From: Epiperipatus broadwayi
Taxonomy: Eukaryota > Onychophora > Udeonychophora > Euonychophora > Peripatidae
Assembly (NCBI GenBank): GCA_028023455.1
Contig: JAQFVV010012416.1
Coordinates: 2,411,767-2,475,766, forward strand
Direction of reading: 5' to 3'
DNA length: 64,000 nt
Position numbers and translations under genes: made by a program. The first letter of the stretch is position 1, and each line of letters opens with the position of its first letter. Of this stretch, positions 51,551-61,485 are shown in pieces. The notes beneath the pieces are model-generated. The model searched no databases and was not told the origin of the DNA. It worked only from the letters and a program-made list of their open reading frames with translations.

Positions 51551-52146
51551 TCTATATCACATCAATAAACTGCCTTATTTCATCCATGCATCTCACACAC
51601 GGCCTCCTTCTAGGTCTTTTACAATCTCTTGCAACTAAGATTAAGACTACAACTATCCATCCATTATCATCCCTTTTAACAATATATTCCGCTCACCTTC
51701 ATTTCTTTTTCTTAATTTATTCAATGATATTACTGCCATTTATTTGTTCTCCCACTCAAGCATTAAGCTTTTGACCTTTTTTTAACTCCCAGCATGCATT
51801 CTTTCCATACATTGCTTATAATCTGAAGTCTCTATACAGCTGCTCTGTTAACATTCTATACCTTAGATCCATAAATAAAAAATAGTAAAGCATATCTACT
51901 AAAAATCTTCCAAACACATTGGCATATTTCATTTCAATATTAAGATACTTCTCAAAAGCACTCCACCCAAGTTTAATTCTATGATTAATTTTATCATTTA
52001 AATTTCCCGTATTAATAATTTCATCAAGGTATCTGTAATAACTAACTATTTCTAACTTATGGCTATCAATTTTTATTATCTTCTTTTGAGAATTGATTTA
52101 ATTTTTTTAGCACTTATTTTTAGGCCTATTTAATGACTTTCATCTG

Positions 52147-52363
52147 TAATATTTGAATATGAGAATAATTTATATATTTGAAGTTTAGATGTAATTATAA
52201 GGAATTTGAACACAGACTTTCAAGCTCCCTTCAACTATCCACTCTATTTCATAGAACCTATACACATTTATCTTTTTCACTGGTGTGTTGTCATATGTAT
52301 CGGTTTTATGAGAGTGGATACTTGAAGGGAACTTGAAAGTCTGCTTTCAATTCCCCTATAATT
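52147..52363. mobile_element. Snapback retroposon E inserted in the LINE
   Basis: A perfect 11-bp duplication, ACTTTCATCTG (52136-52146 and 52364-52374), bounds the insertion. It also splits the LINE reading exactly between the SDES-like and GLKIS-like segments. The body has a unique tail (52147-52190) and a hairpin (52191-52244 against 52310-52363). Its arm, GAACACAGACTTTCAAGCTC, resembles the left part of family D copies D1 and D3. No hammerhead core is visible in it. The tail-plus-hairpin plan and duplication length match families A and D. Confidence 0.8.
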
Positions 52364-52604
52364 ACTTTCATCTGATAACTGTAGCAACATGTTCTAAATC
52401 TCTGAAGTATTATTTACAAAAACAATTAAATAATCGCCATTTATTTCTATTTCCTTAGTTTCTCATTTTAATCTAATAAAAACCAGTTGTAAAACTACTG
52501 CAAAAAGTTTTGGAGATCTGAAATAACTTTACCATACACCTTATCAATGTTAATCATAACAATCCAATCACTGGTTTGCATTTTACTATATATATATATA
52601 TAAG

Positions 52605-52944
52605 TATGGAGAGATGTATGTTGGGAGTAACAAGAAGAGATCGAAAATGCAATGTATGGGTAAGAGAACAAATAGGTGTTACTGACCTCATTGAAAAAAT
52701 TAAAAGACTGAAGTGAAGTTGGGCTGGACATATTGCTAGAAGAGATGATAATAGATGGACAATTTAGATTTTGAACTGGATTCCAAGAGATTGTAAAAGA
52801 CCCAGAAAGAGACCACATGTGAGATGGATGGATGAAATAAAAAAGTGTGCAGGGGTGATGTGGAGAAAAGAAGCTAAAGATAGGAAAAGATGGATTGAAC
52901 TTGGAGAGACCTTCATCCTGCAGTGGATTGATAATGGTTGTTGA

Positions 52945-52946
<2 letters not shown>
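52605..52946 (+). mobile_element. LINE 3' end, 5'-truncated
   Basis: A nearly uninterrupted translation gives MERCMLGVTRRDRKCNVWVR, a VTDLIEKIKRLK segment, SWAGHIARRDDNRW, WIPRDCKRPRKRPHVRWMDE and ELGETFILQWIDN. It is the same subfamily as 15735-16062 on the other strand. It ends in a GTTGATGATATATAT simple-repeat tail, as RTE-type elements do, which runs into the (TA)n array. It is inserted, in opposite orientation, into the older LINE 51560-53420. Confidence 0.85.

Positions 52947-53007
<61 letters not shown>
52947..53007. repeat. (TA)n microsatellite
   Basis: A (TA)n run of about 60 bp immediately after the LINE 3' end, probably grown from its simple-repeat tail. Confidence 0.95.
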
Positions 53008-53008
<1 letters not shown>

Positions 53009-53525
53009 TTCAGAATATGACAATATGTTGTATCTATAGGCCAATGGTATAAAGTTTTAATCACAGTAGAATTATTTATAAAATCAAATGCCTTTTCATA
53101 ATCTGAAAATCCAAATCATAATGGGAATCATATTAATTGACCCTTTCTATAACGTCTCTCAATACTTGAATATGATCTATGCCTTTCCTGGTGCATTTTT
53201 TCCCTTCACACCTTATCTCTTTATTGACAAATACTTAGCAATCCACAGGATATAGAAAATATATGGGATACTTCATCTCCATGTTTTATATTATTATATA
53301 ATTCTTTGTAGAACTCTTCAATACATTTCAGTATGCCAACTCTCTCTTTTAGTAATAATTCTATCTTTTCTTCTTATTGCTGGAATAAGTTTTCTATCAA
53401 AACCAAGATGCAGAGTTAGACTTTTAAAATGTTTATTTTTTTTTTATTGCTTTCCTTACCAAATTATAGTTATATTTTCTTTTATTATTACTAACCCTTT
53501 TCATATTTTATAAAACTGTAGGTAT

Positions 53526-54246
53526 AAAACAATCAAAATATCACATAATAACCATTTCATATGTTTATACATGCTGTTAATAAGAATACCAAATTCTCTA
53601 CACAGTAGCGCCACCAAGCGCAAGCCTTTGTAATCAATGGATTCAGGAAGATTTGTGCATAAAATCTCTATTGTGCTTACTTATCCAACATGCCCAGAAT
53701 AGTGTCTAGCTTGTGCCTTTCATCAGTGAGGAGTCTTGGATTTGAGAGCACTGCATCTAGATCTTAGAATCCAATGCAATTCTCCAGCAGCCACCTTTTA
53801 CCTATTTGATTACCAATAAAGCAAGATAAAAATACCATAATGTTTCCAACCCAAGCTCATTTACCTGTATAGTCATATTGATCTGAACTCAGATCTACAA
53901 GACCAAAATGTATGGATGCTGAACTGAGTTCAGATCTATATGACTATACAAACAAGTGAGCTTGGGTTGGAAACCATTGTGGTGTTTTAATCTTGGGCTT
54001 CTAACTTTATATTTAACCAAATAAGTAAAATATGGTTGCTGGAGGATTGCATTAGATACTAAGATCTAGGTGCAATGCTCTCAAATATAAGATTCATCAT
54101 TGATGAAAGCTACAAGCTAGAAACTAGTCTGGGGATGTTGGATGAGTATGCACTAGATAGATATTTTATGCACAAACCTTCCTGCATCCATTGATTTCAA
54201 AGGCTTGCACTTGGTGGCACTTCTGTATGGAAAGTTTGGTATTCTT
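53526..54246 (+). mobile_element. Snapback hammerhead retroposon, family A copy A4, with nested hairpin
   Basis: The ends are set by a perfect 14-bp duplication, AAAACTGTAGGTAT, at 53512-53525 and 54247-54260. The tail (ATCACATAATAACC, as in A2 and A3) is followed by long inverted arms. The right-arm hammerhead region (54095-54135) has AUUGAUGA, AGC/GCU stem II, intact GAAA and stem I partner UGGGGAU. The left one (minus) keeps CUGAUGA but has GACA for GAAA. A second hairpin (53820-53998) sits at the centre of the palindrome. It is the longest family-A copy (721 bp). Confidence 0.8.
53820..53998. repeat. Hairpin nested inside A4
   Basis: GCAAGATAAAAATACCATAA, then TTCCAACCCAAGCTCA, mirrors TGAGCTTGGGTTGGAA and the following ATTGTGGTGTTTTAATCTTG. 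The inner arms share TATAGTCATAT and TGAACTCAGATC. It is inserted near the loop of the family-A palindrome and is absent from A1 and A2. Confidence 0.75.
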
Positions 54247-54257
54247 AAAACTGTAGG

Positions 54258-54365
54258 TATTTTATTTTTCTTAATGGATCACTTTTACAAAAGTCTCGAT
54301 ATTTTATTTTTTTTAATGGATCACTTTTACAAAACTCTAGCTATTTATTTTTTCTTAATGCATTA
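54258..54365. repeat. 42-bp tandem repeat, about 2.5 copies
   Basis: Units start near 54258, 54300 and 54342. Each has a T-rich TATTTTATTTTT start, TTAATGGATCACTTTTACAA and a CTCTAG-like end. The first unit abuts the A4 target-site duplication. Confidence 0.75.
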
Positions 54366-56640
54366 CTTATAAACATTTTCATATTTCTTCTTTTCTTTAT
54401 AGTAATGAAAATTTATAAATAAATTACTACTATTTTTGTAGCTTGTATTTTTGTTGCAGTTTTTAATAGAGTATTATTTTCTCATTAATCTTATTTTAAG
54501 TTTGAACCATCTTCAGTCTGTCAATATTTTTCGATGATTACCAAGTTCCAATGTAAATTCATTTGAATGTTTCTGATGGTTAAAAATTCTGAACTAATTA
54601 ATATTGTCTTTCTAAATAGTTTTTGTCTCTAGTTTTGCATTGATATATATTTTGCATTTCCACAATCATTTCCTAAGTTGTTAAAACAGCACAATCTTGA
54701 AATACATATATTCTTTTAGTGAAAATATAATCCATTTCTGTTTTATCTTTATTTGGATGTTTTAACATCCATTTCCATTTAGCATTTTCATTAAAGAAAT
54801 AATTCATAACATACAATTTTTATTTTTCTGAAAATACCATAAATCTATTTTAAATTTTAAAGTAACACTCTAACTCAGTTGGTTAGAACAATACCTTAAA
54901 ATTCAATATTCAAAAATCTAAAATTAATTCCCATAAATCCATTTTGTTTTTAATTTTTATTATCATAATCAAATTTATTCACAGATTTTGTTATATTTCA
55001 ATCATTTTCCAATTCTATGGTTAATGTCTCATATGACAATTTTAAAAGATTGTTTGTTATGATAAAAAAATATTTTGTATATCTATATAAAAATCCATGA
55101 TTTCCTAATCACAAAGAAACCTTATTGGAATATATATTTAAATCATATACATTCTTCCATTTAGTTGAATAACTAATCTTATCAATCTATTTGATATCCC
55201 ATCAATTTCAACAATGATATTTGTCTTACTGTTTATTTGTAATGCACTTGTACTTCCGATATTTGTGTCTTTGTAGTAAAATATATGCCCATTTTTCAAA
55301 TAAATTGTCTCTTCATCTTTTCTGCACACTTCATAAAAGTCCAGCTATGTCCCAATTAATATGAGATAATAGTGTTCTTCTTAATGTTTCTTCACTTGAA
55401 AATGATCTGCAATTGGAAATAGCTAAATAAAAACGTATCACTGAATGGATGTCTAGAACTACAATCAGGAGATCTTTAGCTCCATCTGCCTTTAACTAAC
55501 AACTGCTACTTTGACTGATAACATCCAGAAATAATATCCATAGTTTTATTTGCATGTCATTTTTATAAAAAATCTAAAAAAAGTATTTTTCCCATCCATG
55601 TTTTAATCCTGTCTTCAAGAAATCTCAACTGAAGTTCCTCTTAAACATATAAAAAAATCAAATAATATACTGTGCTGACTAATGATTGTTGGTGATCAGA
55701 TCATTCATGTTAGTGTTAGTTTTCCATACCACATAGTAATAAATTCAATGATAAGAGCATATGGAGTGAACATTAGAAATTTGTTACTGTCTTCCTCAAA
55801 GAGAAATAAAAAGACTCCTTTCAGATAATGATTTTGCTATGCTAGAAAAAAGATGAGTAACTTCAAAAATAAAATAGAAAAAAGAGTAATCAAATGATTT
55901 ATTGATTGACAATTCATAAGTAGTTTAAGCAGTAGGAGTAATAGGGTTCCATGTACCAACCACAGAGAGCAAAAAAATAAAAATATTTAAGTGTGGTATT
56001 TTAAGCAAAGTGCATTTCTCAGTACATAAGAGTTTTGTTGTGCAATGATAGTGAATTCTCTTGTCATGTTCTGTAATCCAGGTTTGAATCCATTGTAGAT
56101 AAACAACATTTTTTTAGTTTCTAATCAAGTTTACAATTTTTGTAAATAGTTAATCCACAACCAACCCAGTAAGTCAACTAATACTGGTCCATAAATAGAT
56201 ATCTAACTAATATTATCTAGAGAGTAAAATCAAGGGTGAAAAACTGCTAAATGCATCAATTGGCAAGCTTGATGAGTGATGCTTATTTTAAAATGTTTCT
56301 CTATTAGAAAGGTCTTTGACCTGCAGTGAGTTATTTAAATGGTGTCTTATCTCATTGCATTTATAAAAGGATTCTGACAATGTTTAGACTTAGTATCTAA
56401 AAATAATTGAAACTGTTACTGATAATTCTGAAATTAGAAAAAATGCATGTGGTATATAATTAATAATTATCCTGACAATAATTGTATATGAAATTGTAAG
56501 AGCATTATGTAGTTGCCAAAGTAAAATCAAAAGCTAAAGAGCCTTGGATTACTTGCAAACTGAAGAATGTAATATATACGTTAGTTGAAAATTGAAAGAA
56601 AATGTTATAATCTTATGTATCATTTTGATACTCATCCATT
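54366..56640. other. Mostly unassigned; SINE-core traces
   Basis: A worn tRNA-like core related to family F lies at 54870-54912 (TAACTCAGTTGGTTAGAACA, then CCTTAAAATTCAA). Another possible tRNA-like head with a GGTTTGAATCC B box lies at about 56025-56090. The minus frame 55138-55329 is unrecognised. No gene is supported. Confidence 0.4.
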
Positions 56641-57170
56641 ACCATGCCAACACATTTACTGCATAATTATTTATCCATAGCTCAAGCGTACTTGAACAAT
56701 ACCAGACTTCAAGTAAGAAAAGAAAAAACTCTATTACGACTATCAAATCTCCGTGAATTTATATATTTTAAATGGCCAATTTCTGCTATATTACAGATAA
56801 GAATACATATTAAGGTCAAATATATAGTAAAAGTAATACAGTATATCTAAAATTAATACTGCAAGCACTAATTGTAACCTGATTTAAATTTTTTAAGTAA
56901 AAAAAATAGAGAATTTTAAGATGTTTTCCAGGGATTTTTTTTAAAAAATATATTTGTTATTTATTTATGCCTGTTAGATTTGAATTCATCTGAGAACAAT
57001 AAAATCAATTGTGATTTTTAAAAAGATAGGCAAATGTACAATATATATATATATTCAACTCATCATTCCAAACGTTACGATATTTCAGCTACGTCATGAA
57101 TTGCTGAAATAACATCTGGAAGGGGGAGCTAGCGTTATACTTTATAATATTTTCATATATATTATAACAT

Positions 57171-57247
57171 TGGTGGCCGAGTGGTTAGCACAGCTGCCTT
57201 ACAAGCAGTTGTGCCGGGTTCGCTTCCCGGCCGACGCTTTGACACAC
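57171..57247 (+). mobile_element. tRNA-derived SINE (Val-like head)
   Basis: TGGTGGCCGAGTGGTTAGCA is followed by an anticodon stem CTGC/GCAG with loop CTTACAA (UAC), B box GGTTCGCTTCC and GACGCTTTGACACA. It is the same subfamily as 17236. A second SINE lies tail-to-tail immediately downstream. Confidence 0.88.
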
Positions 57248-57269
57248 TATATATATACCAATGTATAAT

Positions 57270-57385
57270 CTTTTTTTCCCCATATGTCATAGCATCGGCC
57301 GGGAGACGAACTCGCAACAACCGTATGCAAAAAACTGCTTGCTTGCAAGGCAGCTGCGCTGACCTCTCAGCTAACAACGCTTGAC
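57270..57385 (-). mobile_element. tRNA-derived SINE, convergent with the previous one
   Basis: On the minus strand, AAGCGTTGTTAGCTGAGAGG leads through the CTTGCAA loop, a 10-20 bp insertion containing TTTTTTGCATACGG, the B-box region and GATGCTATGACATATG, then an A-tail (seen as T7 at 57271). The flanks of the first SINE (TATAACATTGG) and its downstream ACCAATGTATAAT are inverted relative to each other. The overlapping frames 57162-57384 are artefacts. Confidence 0.88.
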
Positions 57386-57389
57386 ATAT

Positions 57390-58120
57390 CTTTTGTTTTA
57401 TTATTATATTCCAAAGAAACCGACAAAAAAGTTGTTGAATTTTTAAATGCTTTTTAAATAAAAATTAAATGTAGTTTCATCATCGTATTCATGCCAAACT
57501 ATATTTTCTAAAAGTACCACGTACATATATATAGTAATAATAATTAAAATATCAAATCTAAATTTTTAGTCTATAGTAATATTATTTAAAATGTAATTTA
57601 ATAAACATGCTACAAAATTACTGAATGTCTCATATGTTTAGTTTATTTTTATTTCAAACAATAATAAATAATAAAAAAGTAAATTATTTATTTATTTTTC
57701 AGTTTTAGTAGTTTTTCTTTTAATATGCAAAATGATACTGTACACATAAGAAGGCTTTTACGTAAGCAAAAAAAGATAAGACAAATTACTAATAGAAAAA
57801 TATAAATTATTCACTATCCATATTTTAAATGTAGCAAAATTCTTATCTCTCAGTAGTAACTTTACTACAGCACTTTATAGAGCTTTATAAACATAGTAAG
57901 CAGCAGAAACAATGTGTCAGAGTAATTTTTACATAAATGCATATTTTAAAGATACATGAACAAAATAGGAAAAAATTCCGATGTCTAAAAAAGAGAGGCT
58001 CTGATTATATAATGTGATAGTGACCAATTTTTGATCACAATTTTTTATTGACTTAAGCTTATTAATACTTACGTTTGATTGCTGTTGTGAATATTGGATA
58101 TATTTAAATGTACATCTAGT
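57390..58120. other. Unassigned AT-rich stretch
   Basis: Nothing was recognised in this stretch. Confidence 0.4.
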
Positions 58121-58123
58121 CCA

Positions 58124-58335
58124 TCAGAGAGCAAACAAAATGAAAATGGTAAGATGAATAACATGAAAGAAATGTTGAGAAACATTATCTAGTAGTAGTG
58201 GAGATTGATGCAGAAGATGTTGAATGAGTGACATGTATTCTGTCTCAAGTAGCTTCAAGGCAGGGCAATGAATTAGAAGGTGATTTCTGATTTCATATTC
58301 TCCGAGACACATTGAACATATTCAGATCTATTTCT
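58124..58335 (-). mobile_element. LINE C-terminal fragment (zinc-knuckle-like)
   Basis: Minus-strand frame: ICSMCLGEYEIRNHLLIHCP followed by ALKLLETEYM. The C-x2-C ... H-x4-C spacing with the xEIxxHLLxxCPAL pattern is that of the Cys/His motif at the C-terminus of several non-LTR retrotransposon reverse transcriptases. Upstream the frame is broken. It probably derives from a clade different from the RTE/jockey-like copies elsewhere in the window. Confidence 0.55.
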
Positions 58336-58928
58336 TTAAAGGTTTGGATCTTAGAAAAAAGAAGGCTGCTAGATCGTTAATATTTAATTTGATTATTAAG
58401 TTCTAGTGACTAGAATTTAAGGTAACATGTTGTCTCTATTACTGATTCCAAATGTACTTCATAAATTACTGCTGAGATGGATATAAAAGTTTAAGCACCT
58501 TCTAGTATTGATATTTTTTCACATGAAGAGGAGAAAATTGATATTTCTTTTATTTTGGAAGAAATATAATTATGAAAAGAATACTAAGTGAGGGGTCTGT
58601 TTGTAGTAGTAAACTGTGTAATCAAATATTAAATTAAAATTTCAAATAGTGAATAAATTAAGTGCTTTCTGAAAAACAGTGATAAGAATAATGACCTATA
58701 TCTCATTGTATACCGAAACTACAACAAGTTTTTTTCCTCTGCAAGCGTTTTCAACAGAGAGAGTACAATCTATGAGCAAATTTTAAAAAGAGATTAACGA
58801 TTAACATGTAGATTAAAACATAGATTGCTATAAGCATATTGAAAAGATTTTTTTTGCTTACATGGAAAGAAATGCATGATTTAAAAAAGCAATTTCTGTT
58901 TAATATCCTTTAAAATAGTCGATTAAAG

Positions 58929-59439
58929 CAGTGGTCTTCAACCCTTGGTCTGCGGACCGACACTGAGCCACAGAACATTTCTGCTGGTCCAGCGTTAGCC
59001 TACCAGAAATGTTTGTAATAACAAAATAATGAGTTTAAACTTTTAATTAATATAAACAATTTTTATTTATCTCATTTTTACCCAATTAAAAAAAAAGAAA
59101 CAGAATGAAAACAAAATCTAATCAATCATACATAAATTAATGTTTTTCTACTTATCACAGATGTTTATGGAGGGGGGGGGCGTAAAATTAAATTTTTTAT
59201 TACTTTTCTAAAAAAATTCAAAATTAAAAAAAAAGTTTATTATACAAACTCCATATATATATAAAACTTCATCTTGTCTATTTAACATTGTTGTTTTGAT
59301 TAGTTATAACAATTATGCTCATCTAAGGCTAAGCAGTTTACATTTTTAAGAAAATTTATCTATAGACTTCTGCCAGTCCGCATGAAACCTTATCCTTATT
59401 TTTACCTGTCCGCAAGTGTGAAAAGGTTGAAGACCACTG
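58929..59439. mobile_element. Non-autonomous hAT transposon (MITE), copy 2
   Basis: The termini CAGTGGTCTTCAACCCTT and AAGGTTGAAGACCACTG are flanked by a perfect 8-bp duplication, GATTAAAG (58921-58928 and 59440-59447). The interior matches copy 1 (GAAACAGAA, ACAAAATCTAATCAATCATA, a G-homopolymer near 59172, and the CTTATCCTTA block near the right end) without its internal duplication. It has no transposase frame. Confidence 0.93.
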
Positions 59440-59447
59440 GATTAAAG

Positions 59448-60070
59448 GGTTAGGGATACATGTCAGTAGAGGGGAGGGAAATACAATGAAAAATCTAAGA
59501 AGGGTGAGGAATATAATTAAATATGGCGGCAACTATTATACTAGTATAAATGGACAATACTATTGATTTTGGTTGTATTATTTTGATAAAAAAATCCATA
59601 GTAAGATGGAAGATACAAAAAGAATAATAGGAAGATAATTATGTTATCCATATGTATGGGATGTAAATATTTTGTTTAGTTCCTGTACAAATATCCCAGA
59701 AATCGTTTATAATTGATTGTAGTAAGAGTTTATGTAAAAGGTAAAAAGCAATACACTTAGAGGGAAGTTTCATGTAATTAACTTATCTGGTATAAACGAT
59801 GGTACCATTTTTTTTATCAGGTGTCACATAGATTTTACTATTCAACACAAAATTGGCTATAATTACAATAGGTCACATGGAATGGTAAACTCAGTCATAG
59901 TATCATAATGGGTACCAAATCAAAAGCATTCTGGATATAATTGTAACAATTGGGATGTAATTTTACAATGTCAAGAGTGAGTTGACTACCATCCTAAACA
60001 GTAGTATAGCTTGAACATTAGGGACATCCTTTTTAGCAAACAGGTATTGTGATAATTTTATACAAATATA
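59448..60070. other. Unassigned stretch
   Basis: A slightly G-richer block (TAGAGGGGAGGGAAATACAA near 59466) follows the hAT MITE. No gene or repeat was identified. Confidence 0.35.
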
Positions 60071-60086
60071 AACATATGCACTAATT

Positions 60087-60514
60087 GTATTTTTATATTG
60101 GACTATTTCCATCATCTAATATATGTATTGAATGTCTTTAGAAAAAATTAACTTCATTTAAATATTCCAAATACATTCAACTGTTAGTAATAGCACATCA
60201 AACAGGTTAGTATATGCACAATGTTTAGAGATATTAGTCTCTCCCCTTCTTCAGGTGTTGCTGGCCTGACACACTAGTGACACGGGCTCAGTTGGTTAGA
60301 GCATTACCTTAAAATTCAAAAACTCAAGTATCTAAGGACCCATGTTTGAATCCTATGCTAGTACTGTCACTGGTTAGGTCAGCAACACCTGAAGAAGAGG
60401 GGAGACTAATACCTCTCCAAACTTTGTGCATATACTAACCTGTTTGATGTGCTATTACTAACAGTTGAATGTATTTGGAATATTCAAATAAAGTTAAATT
60501 TTTCTAAAGACATT

Positions 60515-60561
<47 letters not shown>

Positions 60562-60677
60562 TATATTGGACTATTTCCATCATCTAATATATATATATAT
60601 ATATATATATATTAGATGATGGAAATAGTCCAATATAAAAATACAACTAGAACACCATCATCACAAACCTTCAGGAA
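60087..60677 (+). mobile_element. Family F tRNA-cored snapback element, copy F1
   Basis: A perfect 16-bp direct repeat, AACATATGCACTAATT, at 60071-60086 and 60678-60693 bounds it. Nested palindromes follow from outside inward: GTATTTTTATATTGGACTAT against its mirror ending at about 60645, and arms with CAACTGTTAGTAATAGCACA against 60440-60470. At the centre is a tRNA-like core, GGGCTCAGTTGGTTAGAGCA to GTTTGAATCC (about 60284-60350). A short unique tail (60646-60677, with ACAAACCTTCAGG) closes it. (AT)n tracts at 60519-60556 and 60588-60611 lie within. It shares the tail-plus-snapback plan of families A and E, but with a pol III-type core instead of hammerheads. Confidence 0.8.
60284..60352 (+). 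mobile_element. tRNA-like core of F1
   Basis: The A box TCAGTTGGTTAGAGC and B box GTTTGAATCC have tRNA-like spacing and an intervening CTTAAAATTC loop. This is an internal pol III promoter remnant; a functional tRNA is unlikely because the anticodon arm is loose and no acceptor stem closes it. Confidence 0.55.
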
Positions 60678-60699
60678 AACATATGCACTAATTCTTTCA

Positions 60700-61480
60700 G
60701 TCATTTTTTTCAAAAGTATATTTGAGATATAATGGAATACAAATCTATTAATCTATTAATCTTGACTTTTAATCTTTAATCAAAACTCAAAACATATATA
60801 GTAAATTACTACAAAATTTATAAAATTTTAATAATTGTACAAATAGCATATGTTTTTTTTTTAATTCTCAGTAAATTTATTTTTAACTATATGTATTTAT
60901 TTAGGGTGTATGGACATATTGGAAGAGATAATAAAGCTGATGGTTGAGCAATTATTAGCATCATATTTGGGTTCATAATGAAATATCAAATTTCATCTAT
61001 TGCTTCAAATAACTTAATGAATGGCATTGACATCCAAGACATCTAATCAGCTGCAAAGCTACACAAGACTAAAGTAGCTGACATTATAAGTTTTAGTCAG
61101 TGACAAGACAGAAGCTAATGTCTCAGTATATGCAGTCATTATCAAGAAAATTGGAAAATTAATCTTGGGTAAAAATGGTATCACAGTGGTGATCATGGTT
61201 TGAAGTAAAGGTCATTATAAGCAGAATGCATGGCTTCCACCAATAGCAAGCTAAAAAGGCTACTATTTTATTAGTTCCCATAAGCAAAGAAGATAACCAA
61301 TACAGTGAATAAGATAAATGATAATTAATACTAATTTGGTCTTCATCCAGATCATCATGTTCCCTAGTGAGCAATCTGAGTAGGATCAAAAATTGAATAG
61401 TGAAAGGCAAAGGATGATACAAGCTCTAATTCAACAATAGATAAATATAGGTAGAAGTAATGAAAAGTTGGAATGAGAAG
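60700..61480. other. Unassigned; possible LINE 5' region
   Basis: It lies directly upstream of the LINE at 61486. From about 60940 it is more complex and G-richer than the surroundings (GGTATCACAGTGGTGATCAT near 61178), which could be the element's 5' untranslated region. No independent evidence. Confidence 0.3.
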
Positions 61481-61485
61481 AGGTG

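Larger units (their letters stand above)
51560..53420 (-). mobile_element. Decayed LINE, minus strand, interrupted by two insertions
   Basis: Reading from 53420 downward, in broken frames: a linker with CIEEFYKELY, then IDHIQVLRDVIERVN (about 53160-53205), then FSDYEKAFDF, the RT catalytic block (about 53082-53112). After an interruption come EIEINGDYLIVFVNNTSEI (the degraded YADD region, about 52400-52460), GLKISAKKIKSIL (about 52090-52130), and the post-RT tail with WSAFEKYLN and RYRMLTEQLYR. Two later elements break it: a plus-strand LINE 3' end (about 52605-52945 plus an AT tract) and the snapback element 52147-52363. The order of all pieces is right for one RTE/jockey-like element. The 189-codon frame 52495-53064 is a chance composite of the nest. 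Confidence 0.75.

Noticed and set aside
52495-53064. 189-codon minus-strand frame
   Set aside because: It runs through a (TA)n array, the antisense of a plus-strand LINE end and scraps of an older LINE. It has no coherent protein.
57084-57125. Additional hammerhead candidate (CTGAAAT near a TTTCAGC inverted pair)
   Set aside because: It is a small inverted repeat around TATTTCAGC, but without CUGANGA/GAAA boxes at hammerhead spacing.
57162-57384. Overlapping frames on both strands with Arg/Ala-rich translations
   Set aside because: They coincide exactly with the two convergent SINEs. The translations are of tRNA-like sequence.
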